Source: a virus
Strand: one strand, 5' to 3'
Virus record (IMG/VR): IMGVR_UViG_3300031877_000318
Span: 1 to 40,762 of that record
DNA: 40,762 bases
Positions 6,290 to 12,443 of the stretch are shown one piece after another. The notes under the pieces are model-generated. The model searched no databases. It saw nothing but the letters and a program-made list of their open reading frames with translations, and was not told the DNA's origin. Position 1 is the first letter of the stretch; the number at the start of each line of letters is the position of its first letter. The position numbers and the translations under genes are program-made.

Positions 6290-6784
6290 ATGAATATTAG
6301 ATGCCCCGCTTGCGGTGAATCTTTTAAACTTGAGGATTATTTGAAAGATCAGGCCCTTGTCCAGGCGATAAAGATGTTGCCGGAATTCGGGCAGCACGGT
6401 CGATTGATTTTTGAATATTGCGAGCTCTTCCGGGTCGGGTCTCCCCTCAAGAGCAGGAAGTTGCTGCGGCTGCTCCAGGAGATCCTGGAGATGTGGAAGG
6501 CGCGAAGATTTTCCTACCATAAGAGGACTTACGAAATCAGCCAGGAGGGGCTTCTCCAGGCCATGCACACGGTCTGCAATCAGCAGATGAGGACACCTTT
6601 AAGCAATCATAATTATCTTAAAAAAGTAGCCCTCGGTATTGCCGAGGAAGAATCGAAAGAGAGGAGCAAAGAAGATGAAAGGAAGTTCAGGGAAAGAGAA
6701 TCCGTTGCAAAGGTGGGAGATCGGATGGAAGCAGTTGCAGACATCCCGGGAAAAGTCCGGGAGTTGCTGGACAAGATTGGCTGA
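6290..6784 (+). CDS. Zinc-ribbon early protein (164 aa)
   Basis: The product opens with MNIRCPACGESFKLEDYLKD, a CxxC zinc half-ribbon, and continues as an alpha-helical protein with a lysine- and glutamate-rich C-terminus (about 120-164). No second CxxC is present; single Cys residues at about 44 and 96 might contribute. The family is not recognised. It is preceded by the membrane micro-protein at three bases and its last 110 nt overlap a further small frame. Confidence 0.55.
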   Translation: MNIRCPACGESFKLEDYLKDQALVQAIKMLPEFGQHGRLIFEYCELFRVGSPLKSRKLLRLLQEILEMWKARRFSYHKRTYEISQEGLLQAMHTVCNQQMRTPLSNHNYLKKVALGIAEEESKERSKEDERKFRERESVAKVGDRMEAVADIPGKVRELLDKIG

Positions 6785-6878
6785 AGCCCTAAGCGCGTTA
6801 TTTAGCAGGAAGCCCAGAATCTATGAGTTGACGCCATTTCAGCGGCTGCTGGCGCTATCGATTAGAAGGGTCAAATAA
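6675..6878 (+). CDS. Small basic hypothetical protein (67 aa), overlapping frame
   Basis: GAGGAG lies eight bases before the ATG at 6675. The first half overlaps the C-terminus of the preceding gene; the second half (LAEALSALFSRKPRIYELTP and on to SIRRVK) lies in otherwise non-coding DNA and reads like a natural helical protein. Function is unknown. The long overlap lowers confidence, but nothing else explains 6785-6878. Confidence 0.4.
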   Translation: MKGSSGKENPLQRWEIGWKQLQTSREKSGSCWTRLAEALSALFSRKPRIYELTPFQRLLALSIRRVK

Positions 6879-6892
6879 GATGGCCGAGGAAA

Positions 6893-7264
6893 ATGATTGA
6901 TATCCAGCTGACAGATCTGGAAAAAAATTTGATAGAGCTGCTCGGAGGCAGGCGAGGAGCGGCGAATGCCATTTCTCGGTTGGATCTTGTGGGATTACTC
7001 GATGGCTTTTGCGAGCGGAAGATCCGGCGCGCGATCAAACATTTGATGATGGAGCACGGAATCCCGATCGCGTCCGGGCCGTCGGGATATTATACGCCGG
7101 TTACGGAAGAGGAAGTCCAGCGGGCCTGCAAATATTATCACTCCTATGCAATGGCATCATTGACGGCGGAATCCAGATTGCGAAAATGCTCGCTGTGGGA
7201 GATCGTGGAGCAGTTGAGGATGGAATTTGGCAGACAGAGCACCATAAAGGATGGGGAGGTATGA
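6893..7264 (+). CDS. Winged-helix regulator-like protein (123 aa)
   Basis: GAGGA precedes the ATG at 6893. Residues about 1-70 form a winged-helix pattern: a first helix (DLEKNLIELLGG), a recognition-like helix (CERKIRRAIKHLMMEHG) and a wing ending GPSGYYTPVTEEEV. The rest is helical. Small proteins with this layout are common in early operons of Mu-like phages, but I cannot give it a named function. It overlaps the next gene in ATGA. Confidence 0.6.
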   Translation: MIDIQLTDLEKNLIELLGGRRGAANAISRLDLVGLLDGFCERKIRRAIKHLMMEHGIPIASGPSGYYTPVTEEEVQRACKYYHSYAMASLTAESRLRKCSLWEIVEQLRMEFGRQSTIKDGEV

Positions 7265-7482
7265 AAGCGATAAAGATAGGAAAATTGGCAAGAAAAATGT
7301 TTAAGGAAGGAGGATTAACCTGCCCGGATTGTGGCTCGCATGATTTTTTAAGGGGACCCAGGGGCGGATTATCCATAAATGTAAAATGCGCGAATTGCGG
7401 ATCAAAATATAATATATGTCCGCCTTGGTTTGCGGAGAGAATCGATAGGAGGGCAATAAATGGCTACAATGAGGGAGATTGA
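7261..7482 (+). CDS. Small zinc-ribbon phage protein (73 aa)
   Basis: The ATG at 7261 lies behind GGGGAGG and overlaps the previous stop. The product has a full zinc ribbon: LTCPDCGSHDFLRGP, then SINVKCANCGSKYN, followed by PPWFAERI. This CPxCGS...GPxGG...NVxCxxCG pattern is typical of small phage proteins with no assigned function. Its 3' end overlaps the start of gam by 23 nt. An upstream in-frame reading from 7009 lies antiparallel to no gene but within the winged-helix gene and is not needed. Confidence 0.65.
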   Translation: MKAIKIGKLARKMFKEGGLTCPDCGSHDFLRGPRGGLSINVKCANCGSKYNICPPWFAERIDRRAINGYNEGD

Positions 7483-7984
7483 GGGGAAGGCGGGGGATCT
7501 GGCCAGGGTGCGCGATATTTTGAAAGACCGGGTCAATGAGCTGGAATTTTTACTCTCGACTATGAAGAAAAAAGAACTGCCCGGGATCCGCAGGGCGGCG
7601 GAGAGCGCGGCCAAGGTCCAAGGCAAGCTGCGAGACATGATTGGCGAGAGTGCGGACTTATTTCAAAAGCCCAAGACGCAGATTTTTCACGGGATAAGAC
7701 TTGGGTATCAGAAAGCCAAAGGAAAGATAATCTGGGAAAATGACGAACAGGTCATCAAGTTGATCAAAAAGCATTTCCCAGATCAGCTGGACGTGCTGAT
7801 CAAAGTCGAGGAATATCCGCTTAAATCAGCGCTGGCGCAGCTTCCGGCAGCGGACCTGAAAAAGATCGGGGTCACCGTGGAAGATACGAATGATGAGATC
7901 ATCATCAAGCCCACGGATTCCGAGATCGACAAGATCGTGAATGCAATTCTGAAGGAAGATGAGTCTTATAAAACGGGCATGTGA
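7460..7984 (+). CDS. gam: Gam-like host-nuclease inhibitor
   Basis: The 174-residue product follows GGAGG at a good distance. Its first half is a coiled coil (DLARVRDILKDRVNELEFLL); the second half has the Gam signature QIFHGIRLGYQKAKGKIIW, DEQVIKLIKKHFPD, LPAADLKKIGVTVED and a final IKP. Mu Gam binds double-stranded DNA ends, is related to eukaryotic Ku, and shields linear phage DNA from RecBCD-type exonucleases. It lies near the end of the early operon as in Mu. Confidence 0.9.
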   Translation: MATMREIEGKAGDLARVRDILKDRVNELEFLLSTMKKKELPGIRRAAESAAKVQGKLRDMIGESADLFQKPKTQIFHGIRLGYQKAKGKIIWENDEQVIKLIKKHFPDQLDVLIKVEEYPLKSALAQLPAADLKKIGVTVEDTNDEIIIKPTDSEIDKIVNAILKEDESYKTGM

Positions 7985-8174
7985 TAGTTGCCAGTGGCGG
8001 CTTGTTAAGGCGAGTGCCATGCTGAGATGTATTGATCGCAGACAGGTGATGCGTTGCTCGAATTACTGCGGACCTTTCCCGGAGGATCATATATCGCTGC
8101 CTCATGGAGCGCCCTATTCCGACAGTTTATCGCGCGAGAGAGGCCGAAAATTGTCTAAGAGAGAAAAATCATGA
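7959..8174 (+). CDS. Cysteine-rich small protein (71 aa)
   Basis: AGGAAG directly precedes the ATG at 7959, inside the 3' end of gam. The product begins MSLIKRACDSCQWRLVKASA and has further cysteines at LRCIDRR and RCSNYCGPF, a four- to five-cysteine pattern suited to one zinc site. Function is unknown. It ends in an ATGA overlap with the next frame. Confidence 0.5.
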   Translation: MSLIKRACDSCQWRLVKASAMLRCIDRRQVMRCSNYCGPFPEDHISLPHGAPYSDSLSRERGRKLSKREKS

Positions 8175-8284
8175 ATTTTGAGGAAGCCATTTTATATTTT
8201 AAGGAGAACGAAAATCCCGAGGATAACCTTCTGCTGATTCCCGAAGATAAACAGGATACGCGATCGTGCACGCTGAGAAACTGA
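8171..8284 (+). CDS. Very small acidic protein (37 aa), last early gene
   Basis: The ATG at 8171 overlaps the previous stop in ATGA, and the stop lies 27 bases before a terminator hairpin. The product (MNFEEAILYFKENENPEDNL and on) is acidic. The coupling and position support translation, but the length leaves real doubt. Confidence 0.35.
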   Translation: MNFEEAILYFKENENPEDNLLLIPEDKQDTRSCTLRN

Positions 8285-8311
8285 TTTAAGATCCCAAAAT
8301 GGGATTCAAAC

Positions 8312-8333
8312 CCGGCTTCGGCCGGTTTTTTTA
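8312..8333 (+). terminator. Rho-independent terminator of the early operon
   Basis: CCGGC (8312-8316), a TTCG tetraloop and GCCGG (8321-8325) are followed by TTTTTTTA. It closes the early rightward transcript 27 bases after the last early gene. Confidence 0.85.
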
Positions 8334-8350
8334 TTTGTCAAAAATCGCTA

Positions 8351-8379
8351 TTGCAAAGATTTTGCTTTTTTGGTAGAAT
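8351..8379 (+). promoter_or_regulatory. Sigma70-type promoter ahead of the lysis/late region
   Basis: TTGCAA (8351-8356), a 17-nt spacer and TAGAAT (8374-8379) form a good promoter just after the early terminator. An inverted repeat AATTG-N7-CAATT (8377-8393) covers the -10 and start point and might be an operator. Predicted start is about 8386. Confidence 0.6.
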
Positions 8380-8385
8380 TGCTGA

Positions 8386-8471
8386 TAACAATTGCGGCGT
8401 TATCCGGGATGAAGTAAAGGCCCGTGCTCAGGGGGTCGGAAGTTCGGCTCCATAGAACACGGGCCTTTTTT
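8386..8471 (+). ncRNA. Candidate small RNA or leader with a two-part hairpin and terminator
   Basis: Downstream of the promoter, AAAGGCCCGTG (8416-8426) pairs perfectly over 11 bp with CACGGGCCTTT (8458-8468), followed by a T tract to 8471. Inside the loop, 8432-8439 and 8444-8451 can form a second 8-bp stem with three G-U pairs and an AAGT loop. A transcript of about 86 nt with its own promoter and terminator results. Either it is a discrete small RNA, or it is an attenuator that late transcription must read through to reach the amidase gene. No coding frame is evident. Confidence 0.5.
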
Positions 8472-8487
8472 ATTTTGAGCAGGAAAA

Positions 8488-8943
8488 ATGAGTGATCGTT
8501 GGTTTTATGTCATGCTGCACCATTCCCTCACCGAGGATGGAAGCACCGTTTCCTGGCAGGCCATTCGGCGCTGGCATAAAGGCCTCCATCCTGATTCTCC
8601 ATACAGGTCCAAGCCGATGATCGATATTGGCTATCATTTCGGCATCGAGCTCATCAACGATGAGTATGAAATATTGGTCGGCCGCGATCTGGGTCAGGCA
8701 GGTGCGCATTGTGTCGGCATGAATCACAAAGCCATCGGGATCTGCTTCGTCGGGAATTTTGATTTAGCCCCGGTCCCAGATGGGCAATGGGAGAAAGGCC
8801 TCCAGTTGGTGAGCGGTCTTGTCAAATCCCTCGACATCCCTTTGGTCAATATTGTCGGGCATCGAGATTATGCGCCAAAAGGCTGCCCGGGAAAGATGTT
8901 TAGCCTGGAAAAATTCCGACAAGATCTTTGGATGAAACTGTAA
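8488..8943 (+). CDS. Endolysin: N-acetylmuramoyl-L-alanine amidase (Amidase_2, T7 lysozyme-like)
   Basis: The 151-residue enzyme cleaves the amide bond between muramic acid and the peptide stem of peptidoglycan at lysis. Zinc ligands of the family are visible: H11 or H12 (MLHHSLT), H125 (IVGHRDYAP) and C133 (KGCPGK). The conserved YHFGI (49-53) and HKAIGICFVGNF (80-91) segments are also present. There is no signal peptide, so release depends on the holin encoded next. Start is set by AGGAAAA before the ATG. It is the first gene of the lysis module. Confidence 0.9.
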   Translation: MSDRWFYVMLHHSLTEDGSTVSWQAIRRWHKGLHPDSPYRSKPMIDIGYHFGIELINDEYEILVGRDLGQAGAHCVGMNHKAIGICFVGNFDLAPVPDGQWEKGLQLVSGLVKSLDIPLVNIVGHRDYAPKGCPGKMFSLEKFRQDLWMKL

Positions 8944-8957
8944 GGGGAGGCAATTTA

Positions 8958-9545
8958 ATGGACTTACAGCAGATGGGCAAAGATGCCTTCAAATTCATCG
9001 CCGATAAGGCTCCTTTTATAGGGACTGCTTTAGGGACTATGATCGGAGGACCAGGCGGCGGAGCGGTCGGAAGCCTTGCGGGGAACGTTCTTAAAAAATT
9101 CTTCGGCGTGGAGAGTGATGATCCAAAGATCCTGGCCGAGGCGATCCAACAAGATCCTCAAGCAGCAGCCAAATTGGCGATGGCCGAGCTTGAGTTTAAA
9201 ATTGAGTTTCGCAAATTAGATGTTGACGAGACAAGGGCATTTTTGGCCGATGTCCAATCCGCCAGAGGAAGAGAAATAGAAGTTACTAAGGCGACCGGGA
9301 AACTCAACATTCATGTTTATATTCTCGCCTGGGTTATCATTGGCGGATTTTTAGGGATAATTTTAGGCATGCTGATTCTGCAATATATTTACGGCAAAAC
9401 CCTCGCGAGCGATCCCATGTTATCGCTTCTGGTGGGCTCCTTGGCCACGGACGCCGGGATGGTCGTGGGATATTTTTTTGGCTCCAGCCTGGGAAGCTTT
9501 TATAAGACGCAAGATATGATGCAAGCGAAAAAAGAAACAAAATGA
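8958..9545 (+). CDS. Holin (GTA_holin_3TM-like)
   Basis: GGAGG precedes the ATG at 8958; the product has 195 residues. A Gly/Ala-rich N-terminal segment (about 17-48) could insert in the membrane. A charged helix follows (ELEFKIEFRKLDVDETRAFL), then two strong hydrophobic segments (about 122-145 and 152-178) and the ending VVGYFFGSSLGSFYKTQDMM. The ending closely matches the VxxYFGSSxGSxxKT pattern of gene-transfer-agent-type holins (PF11351, from memory). It forms the membrane lesion that lets the amidase reach the wall. It overlaps the next gene in ATGA. Confidence 0.75.
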   Translation: MDLQQMGKDAFKFIADKAPFIGTALGTMIGGPGGGAVGSLAGNVLKKFFGVESDDPKILAEAIQQDPQAAAKLAMAELEFKIEFRKLDVDETRAFLADVQSARGREIEVTKATGKLNIHVYILAWVIIGGFLGIILGMLILQYIYGKTLASDPMLSLLVGSLATDAGMVVGYFFGSSLGSFYKTQDMMQAKKETK

Positions 9546-9871
9546 AAAAAGCTTATCTTCTAATGGTCGGTCTCTTTCTGATGCCCGTCTTGCTTTTTGG
9601 CCAGCCCGCAGAGAAATTATTTTTTGAGGACTGGCCCGGGAAAAGCATCCTTATACGCCCCGATGGTTATCTGCAGATCATTAAATCCAACCCGGAGCAG
9701 ACGGCCGAGATCAAGGCCGTGCTTCTGATAATCGATCCTTCCACGGACATCATCAGGGCATTTTTCTTTTGGGGGCCGGATGGGACTCCCCAGATCTACG
9801 TGCTCGAAGAAGGGAAATACTCAAAAAAGATAAGCCAAGCCTGCTTTAAATGCCACAAGAGGAATATCTGA
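9542..9871 (+). CDS. Exported protein with a C-terminal CxxCH haem-binding motif
   Basis: The 109-residue product has a clear signal peptide (MKKAYLLMVGLFLMPVLLFG, cleavage likely before Q21). Its C-terminus is QACFKCHKRNI, giving C101-x-x-C104-H105, the attachment motif for c-type haem. The mature chain has no Met and no other His, so a normal sixth ligand is lacking; a five-coordinate haem, another ligand, or a chance motif are the options. The absence of a lipobox argues against an outer-membrane spanin. It is coupled by ATGA to the holin and by TGATG to the gene after it. A phage c-type cytochrome in a lysis module would be unusual. Confidence 0.65.
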   Translation: MKKAYLLMVGLFLMPVLLFGQPAEKLFFEDWPGKSILIRPDGYLQIIKSNPEQTAEIKAVLLIIDPSTDIIRAFFFWGPDGTPQIYVLEEGKYSKKISQACFKCHKRNI

Positions 9872-10203
9872 TGGATGGTTGCCTGACTTGGACTCATTTT
9901 AGTTGGCTCATCGGGGTCATTGCTGGGTGGAGTTTGGTAATCATTGCTACGGCCAGATGGACAATATCGGCCGGGATTAGGGGATTGGAAAAACGCCTTA
10001 TCGGGCAGGAGGAAAAAATATCCGCGATTGGCGAAAAGCAGCATGATCTTGAAAAACAGGTGTTGAAGCTCTGCGCGGATTTGCCCCTTTCCTACGTGCG
10101 CCGAGAAGATTTTATCCGCGAGGAAGTAACCATCAATGCGAAGTTGGACCGGCTCCGCGATCTGATCGCGGCCCATGAAAATCCCGGAGGGTTTGGCGAA
10201 TGA
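9871..10203 (+). CDS. Membrane-anchored coiled-coil protein (DUF2730 / Mu gp25-like)
   Basis: The start at 9871 overlaps the previous stop (TGATG) and lies eight bases after AGGA; an ATG at 9850 is less well placed. The 110-residue product has one N-terminal membrane helix (SWLIGVIAGWSLVIIATARW) and a long coiled coil (LEKRLIGQEEKISAIGEKQH). The layout and the position directly before gp26- and gp27-like genes match the DUF2730 proteins of Mu-like phages. A spanin-like inner-membrane role is possible, as it also adjoins the lysis genes. Confidence 0.65.
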   Translation: MDGCLTWTHFSWLIGVIAGWSLVIIATARWTISAGIRGLEKRLIGQEEKISAIGEKQHDLEKQVLKLCADLPLSYVRREDFIREEVTINAKLDRLRDLIAAHENPGGFGE

Positions 10204-10502
10204 TTCCCAACCTCAATCGTGCGAAAAGGGAAGAGCTACGCTGGTTGGTTTTGCGGACTCTTTATGCGGGCCAGGAGATCGGCGTGTCAGAAACGATCAT
10301 CCGCAATGCCGTGGAACCGGTGATACCCGATGTGACGGAGACAGAAATTCGCCGGGCGATGGATTATCTACAGGAGCGTGATTTAATTGCCATCGAGCGA
10401 AATCGGCCAATCTGGTTCGCCAAAATTAATCGGGTGGGCATCGATTTGGTGGAAGGCACGATTGAGTGCCATCCGGGCATCGCGCGCCCGAAGGATTGGT
10501 GA
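10200..10502 (+). CDS. Mu gp26-like winged-helix protein
   Basis: This 100-residue protein starts in an ATGA overlap. It has a winged-helix pattern: ELRWLVLRTLYAGQEIGVSE, then DVTETEIRRAMDYLQERDLI and a wing ending RPIWFAKINRVG, followed by a conserved-looking IDLVEGTIECHPGIARP. In Mu-like phages a protein of this size and form stands between gp25 and the small terminase, as here. Its exact job is unknown; a packaging-linked DNA-binding role is inferred from neighbours. Confidence 0.7.
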   Translation: MIPNLNRAKREELRWLVLRTLYAGQEIGVSETIIRNAVEPVIPDVTETEIRRAMDYLQERDLIAIERNRPIWFAKINRVGIDLVEGTIECHPGIARPKDW

Positions 10503-11023
10503 TGCCGGCCAGGTCTACTATTTCACAATTGCCGTCGGAGATCCGGGCGGAGCTTGATAAGCGGTTGGTTGCGGGCAGATTTTCCGACTATGCGGGTTTG
10601 GCGGCCTGGCTTAAGAAAAAAGGGGTTGAGATATCCCGGTCGGCGGCCCATCGGTACGGGCAGAAATTCGAAGCCCGGCTGACGGCCATTAAGGCGGCCA
10701 CGGACCAAGCCCGAGCAATTTCCGAAGCTGTGGATGATGACCCGGGGCGGATGGGCAAAGCATTGACCCGCCTGTGCCAAGAGAAGGCCTTTAACACGTT
10801 GATGGATATGAATGATGCCGGTGATCTTAATTTGGCGGCCCTGGGCCGGATGGTCGCGGATCTGAATCGGAGCGAGATAACGCAGGAAAGGTGGCGGGCG
10901 GAGGTCAAGGAAAAGGCGCGCCAGGCCGTCGAGAATATCGAGGAACGCGGCAAAGCCAAAGGCCTGAAGCCGGAGGCCATGCAAATCATCAAAGAAGAAA
11001 TTTATGGCATCACGGGGAAATAG
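10502..11023 (+). CDS. Small terminase subunit (DUF3486, Mu gp27-like)
   Basis: The start at 10,502 overlaps the previous stop as TGATG; the product has 173 residues. It begins MPARSTISQLPSEIRAELDK and continues with KKKGVEISRSAAHRYGQKFE, the typical DUF3486 opening with an N-terminal helix-turn-helix. The rest is helical, ending GLKPEAMQIIKEEIYGI. It recognises phage DNA for packaging and hands it to the large subunit, whose gene overlaps it by 20 nt. Confidence 0.85.
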   Translation: MPARSTISQLPSEIRAELDKRLVAGRFSDYAGLAAWLKKKGVEISRSAAHRYGQKFEARLTAIKAATDQARAISEAVDDDPGRMGKALTRLCQEKAFNTLMDMNDAGDLNLAALGRMVADLNRSEITQERWRAEVKEKARQAVENIEERGKAKGLKPEAMQIIKEEIYGITGK

Positions 11024-12443
11024 GAAAGATCCCCTCATCCCATTAACCGCCTACCAGCGGCGTTGGGTAGAGGATCGCAGCCGTTTCAAGGTCGGCAGGG
11101 TGACGCGGCAGGGTGGAAAGACTTTTGCGGCCACGCTTGAGGCCGTATTAGATTGCTACGAGAGAGTGACGAAGTGGGTCTGCCTGTCGCGCGGCGAAAG
11201 ACAGTCGAAAGAGCTGATCGCCCAGGCTAAGATCCATGCCAAGGCGATCGGGGCGGCCGTCGAGGAGATCGAGGGCCTCTTTAAGGGCGAGGAGGCCGAA
11301 TATAAAATGTTGGAAATCGTCTTTCCCAATGGCTCCCGGATAATCGGCCTCCCGGCGAATCCGGACACGGCCCGGGGCTGGTCCGCTAACATTCTCCTGG
11401 ACGAGTTCGCCCTACACAAGGACAGCCGGGCGATCTGGCGGGCGCTTTACCCCACCATTACCAGGGGATACAAGGTTCGCGTCATATCAACCCCCTTCGG
11501 CAAGAAAAATAAATTTTATGAATTATGCACGGCCGACAATGGATACGCCAAGCACGTAGTGCCGATCCAATTAGCGGTGAAGGAGGGATTGATCCTCCGG
11601 GATGAGGAAGGACATCAATCGACGATCGAGGACCTAAAAAAGGGCTTCGGCGATGATGAGGGATGGGCGCAGGAATACGAGGTTGAATTTTTGGACGAGG
11701 CCACCGCATTCCTCACCTACGACCTGATCGCCTCCGTGGAAGCGGAGCAGGCCGAGGAGTCGCCGGAATGGGCCTTGTCGCTTAGCCAAATGGCCAAGGA
11801 GGCCTATAAAGTCTATCTGCGCACCAAGACAGACCCCCCGTGGGGAGAATTGCGCGGACTGACCAGCCTCCCGGGCTTCGAGGGGGTCCTTTACACGGGA
11901 ATGGATATCGGGCGGAGGCGCGATCTTACGGTCATCTGGCTGGACGAGCAAAAGGACGGCGTGGCCTGGACCAGGGCCGCGATCGAGCTTATAAAACAGC
12001 CCTTTTTCATCCAAAAATACATCCTTTTCAGCTTTTTGAGCCACCCGAAGATGCGCCGGGCCTGCATCGATCAGACGGGCCTGGGCATGCAGATGGCCGA
12101 GGAGGCCCGGGAGAAATTCGGGGAGGGCAGGGTCGAGGGCATCGACTTCACGGCGGCCAACAAGGAAGCCCTGGCAACGGGCCTGAAGCAGGATTTCGAG
12201 GACATGAAGTCGCGGATTCCGGTCAGCCTGAAGATCCGCAATTCGCTTCATTCCGTGAAAAGATATGAGACCTCGACCGGACATTTCCGCTTCGACGCGG
12301 ATAAGACAGAGGAGACGGGGCACGCGGATCATTTTTGGGCGAAGGCGCTGGCCATGCAGGCGGCAAGCACTCCGGCAACAAAGATCGAATTTCGGAGCAC
12401 GGGCGTAAGGCGGGCTCACGCCGAGATGAGCGGATATATTTGA
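11004..12443 (+). CDS. Large terminase subunit (Mu gp28-like)
   Basis: The 479-residue packaging motor has an N-terminal ATPase with the Walker A-like VTRQGGKT (33-40) and Walker B ILLDEF (130-135, D133-E134), and a C-terminal RNase H-like nuclease beginning GMDIGRRRDLTVI (D301). IDQTGLG (about 353-359) and GHADHFWAKALA near residue 455 supply the other acidic and conserved nuclease positions. It translocates DNA through the portal and cuts concatenated host-linked genomes headful-wise, as expected for transposable phages. The gene overlaps gp27 upstream and the portal gene downstream (TGATG). Confidence 0.95.
   Translation: MASRGNRKDPLIPLTAYQRRWVEDRSRFKVGRVTRQGGKTFAATLEAVLDCYERVTKWVCLSRGERQSKELIAQAKIHAKAIGAAVEEIEGLFKGEEAEYKMLEIVFPNGSRIIGLPANPDTARGWSANILLDEFALHKDSRAIWRALYPTITRGYKVRVISTPFGKKNKFYELCTADNGYAKHVVPIQLAVKEGLILRDEEGHQSTIEDLKKGFGDDEGWAQEYEVEFLDEATAFLTYDLIASVEAEQAEESPEWALSLSQMAKEAYKVYLRTKTDPPWGELRGLTSLPGFEGVLYTGMDIGRRRDLTVIWLDEQKDGVAWTRAAIELIKQPFFIQKYILFSFLSHPKMRRACIDQTGLGMQMAEEAREKFGEGRVEGIDFTAANKEALATGLKQDFEDMKSRIPVSLKIRNSLHSVKRYETSTGHFRFDADKTEETGHADHFWAKALAMQAASTPATKIEFRSTGVRRAHAEMSGYI

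Noticed and set aside
8431-8451. T-arm-like GGTCGGAAGTTCGGCTCC as part of a tRNA
   Set aside because: There is no acceptor, D arm or anticodon arm around it; it folds as the inner stem of the 8416-8468 hairpin.
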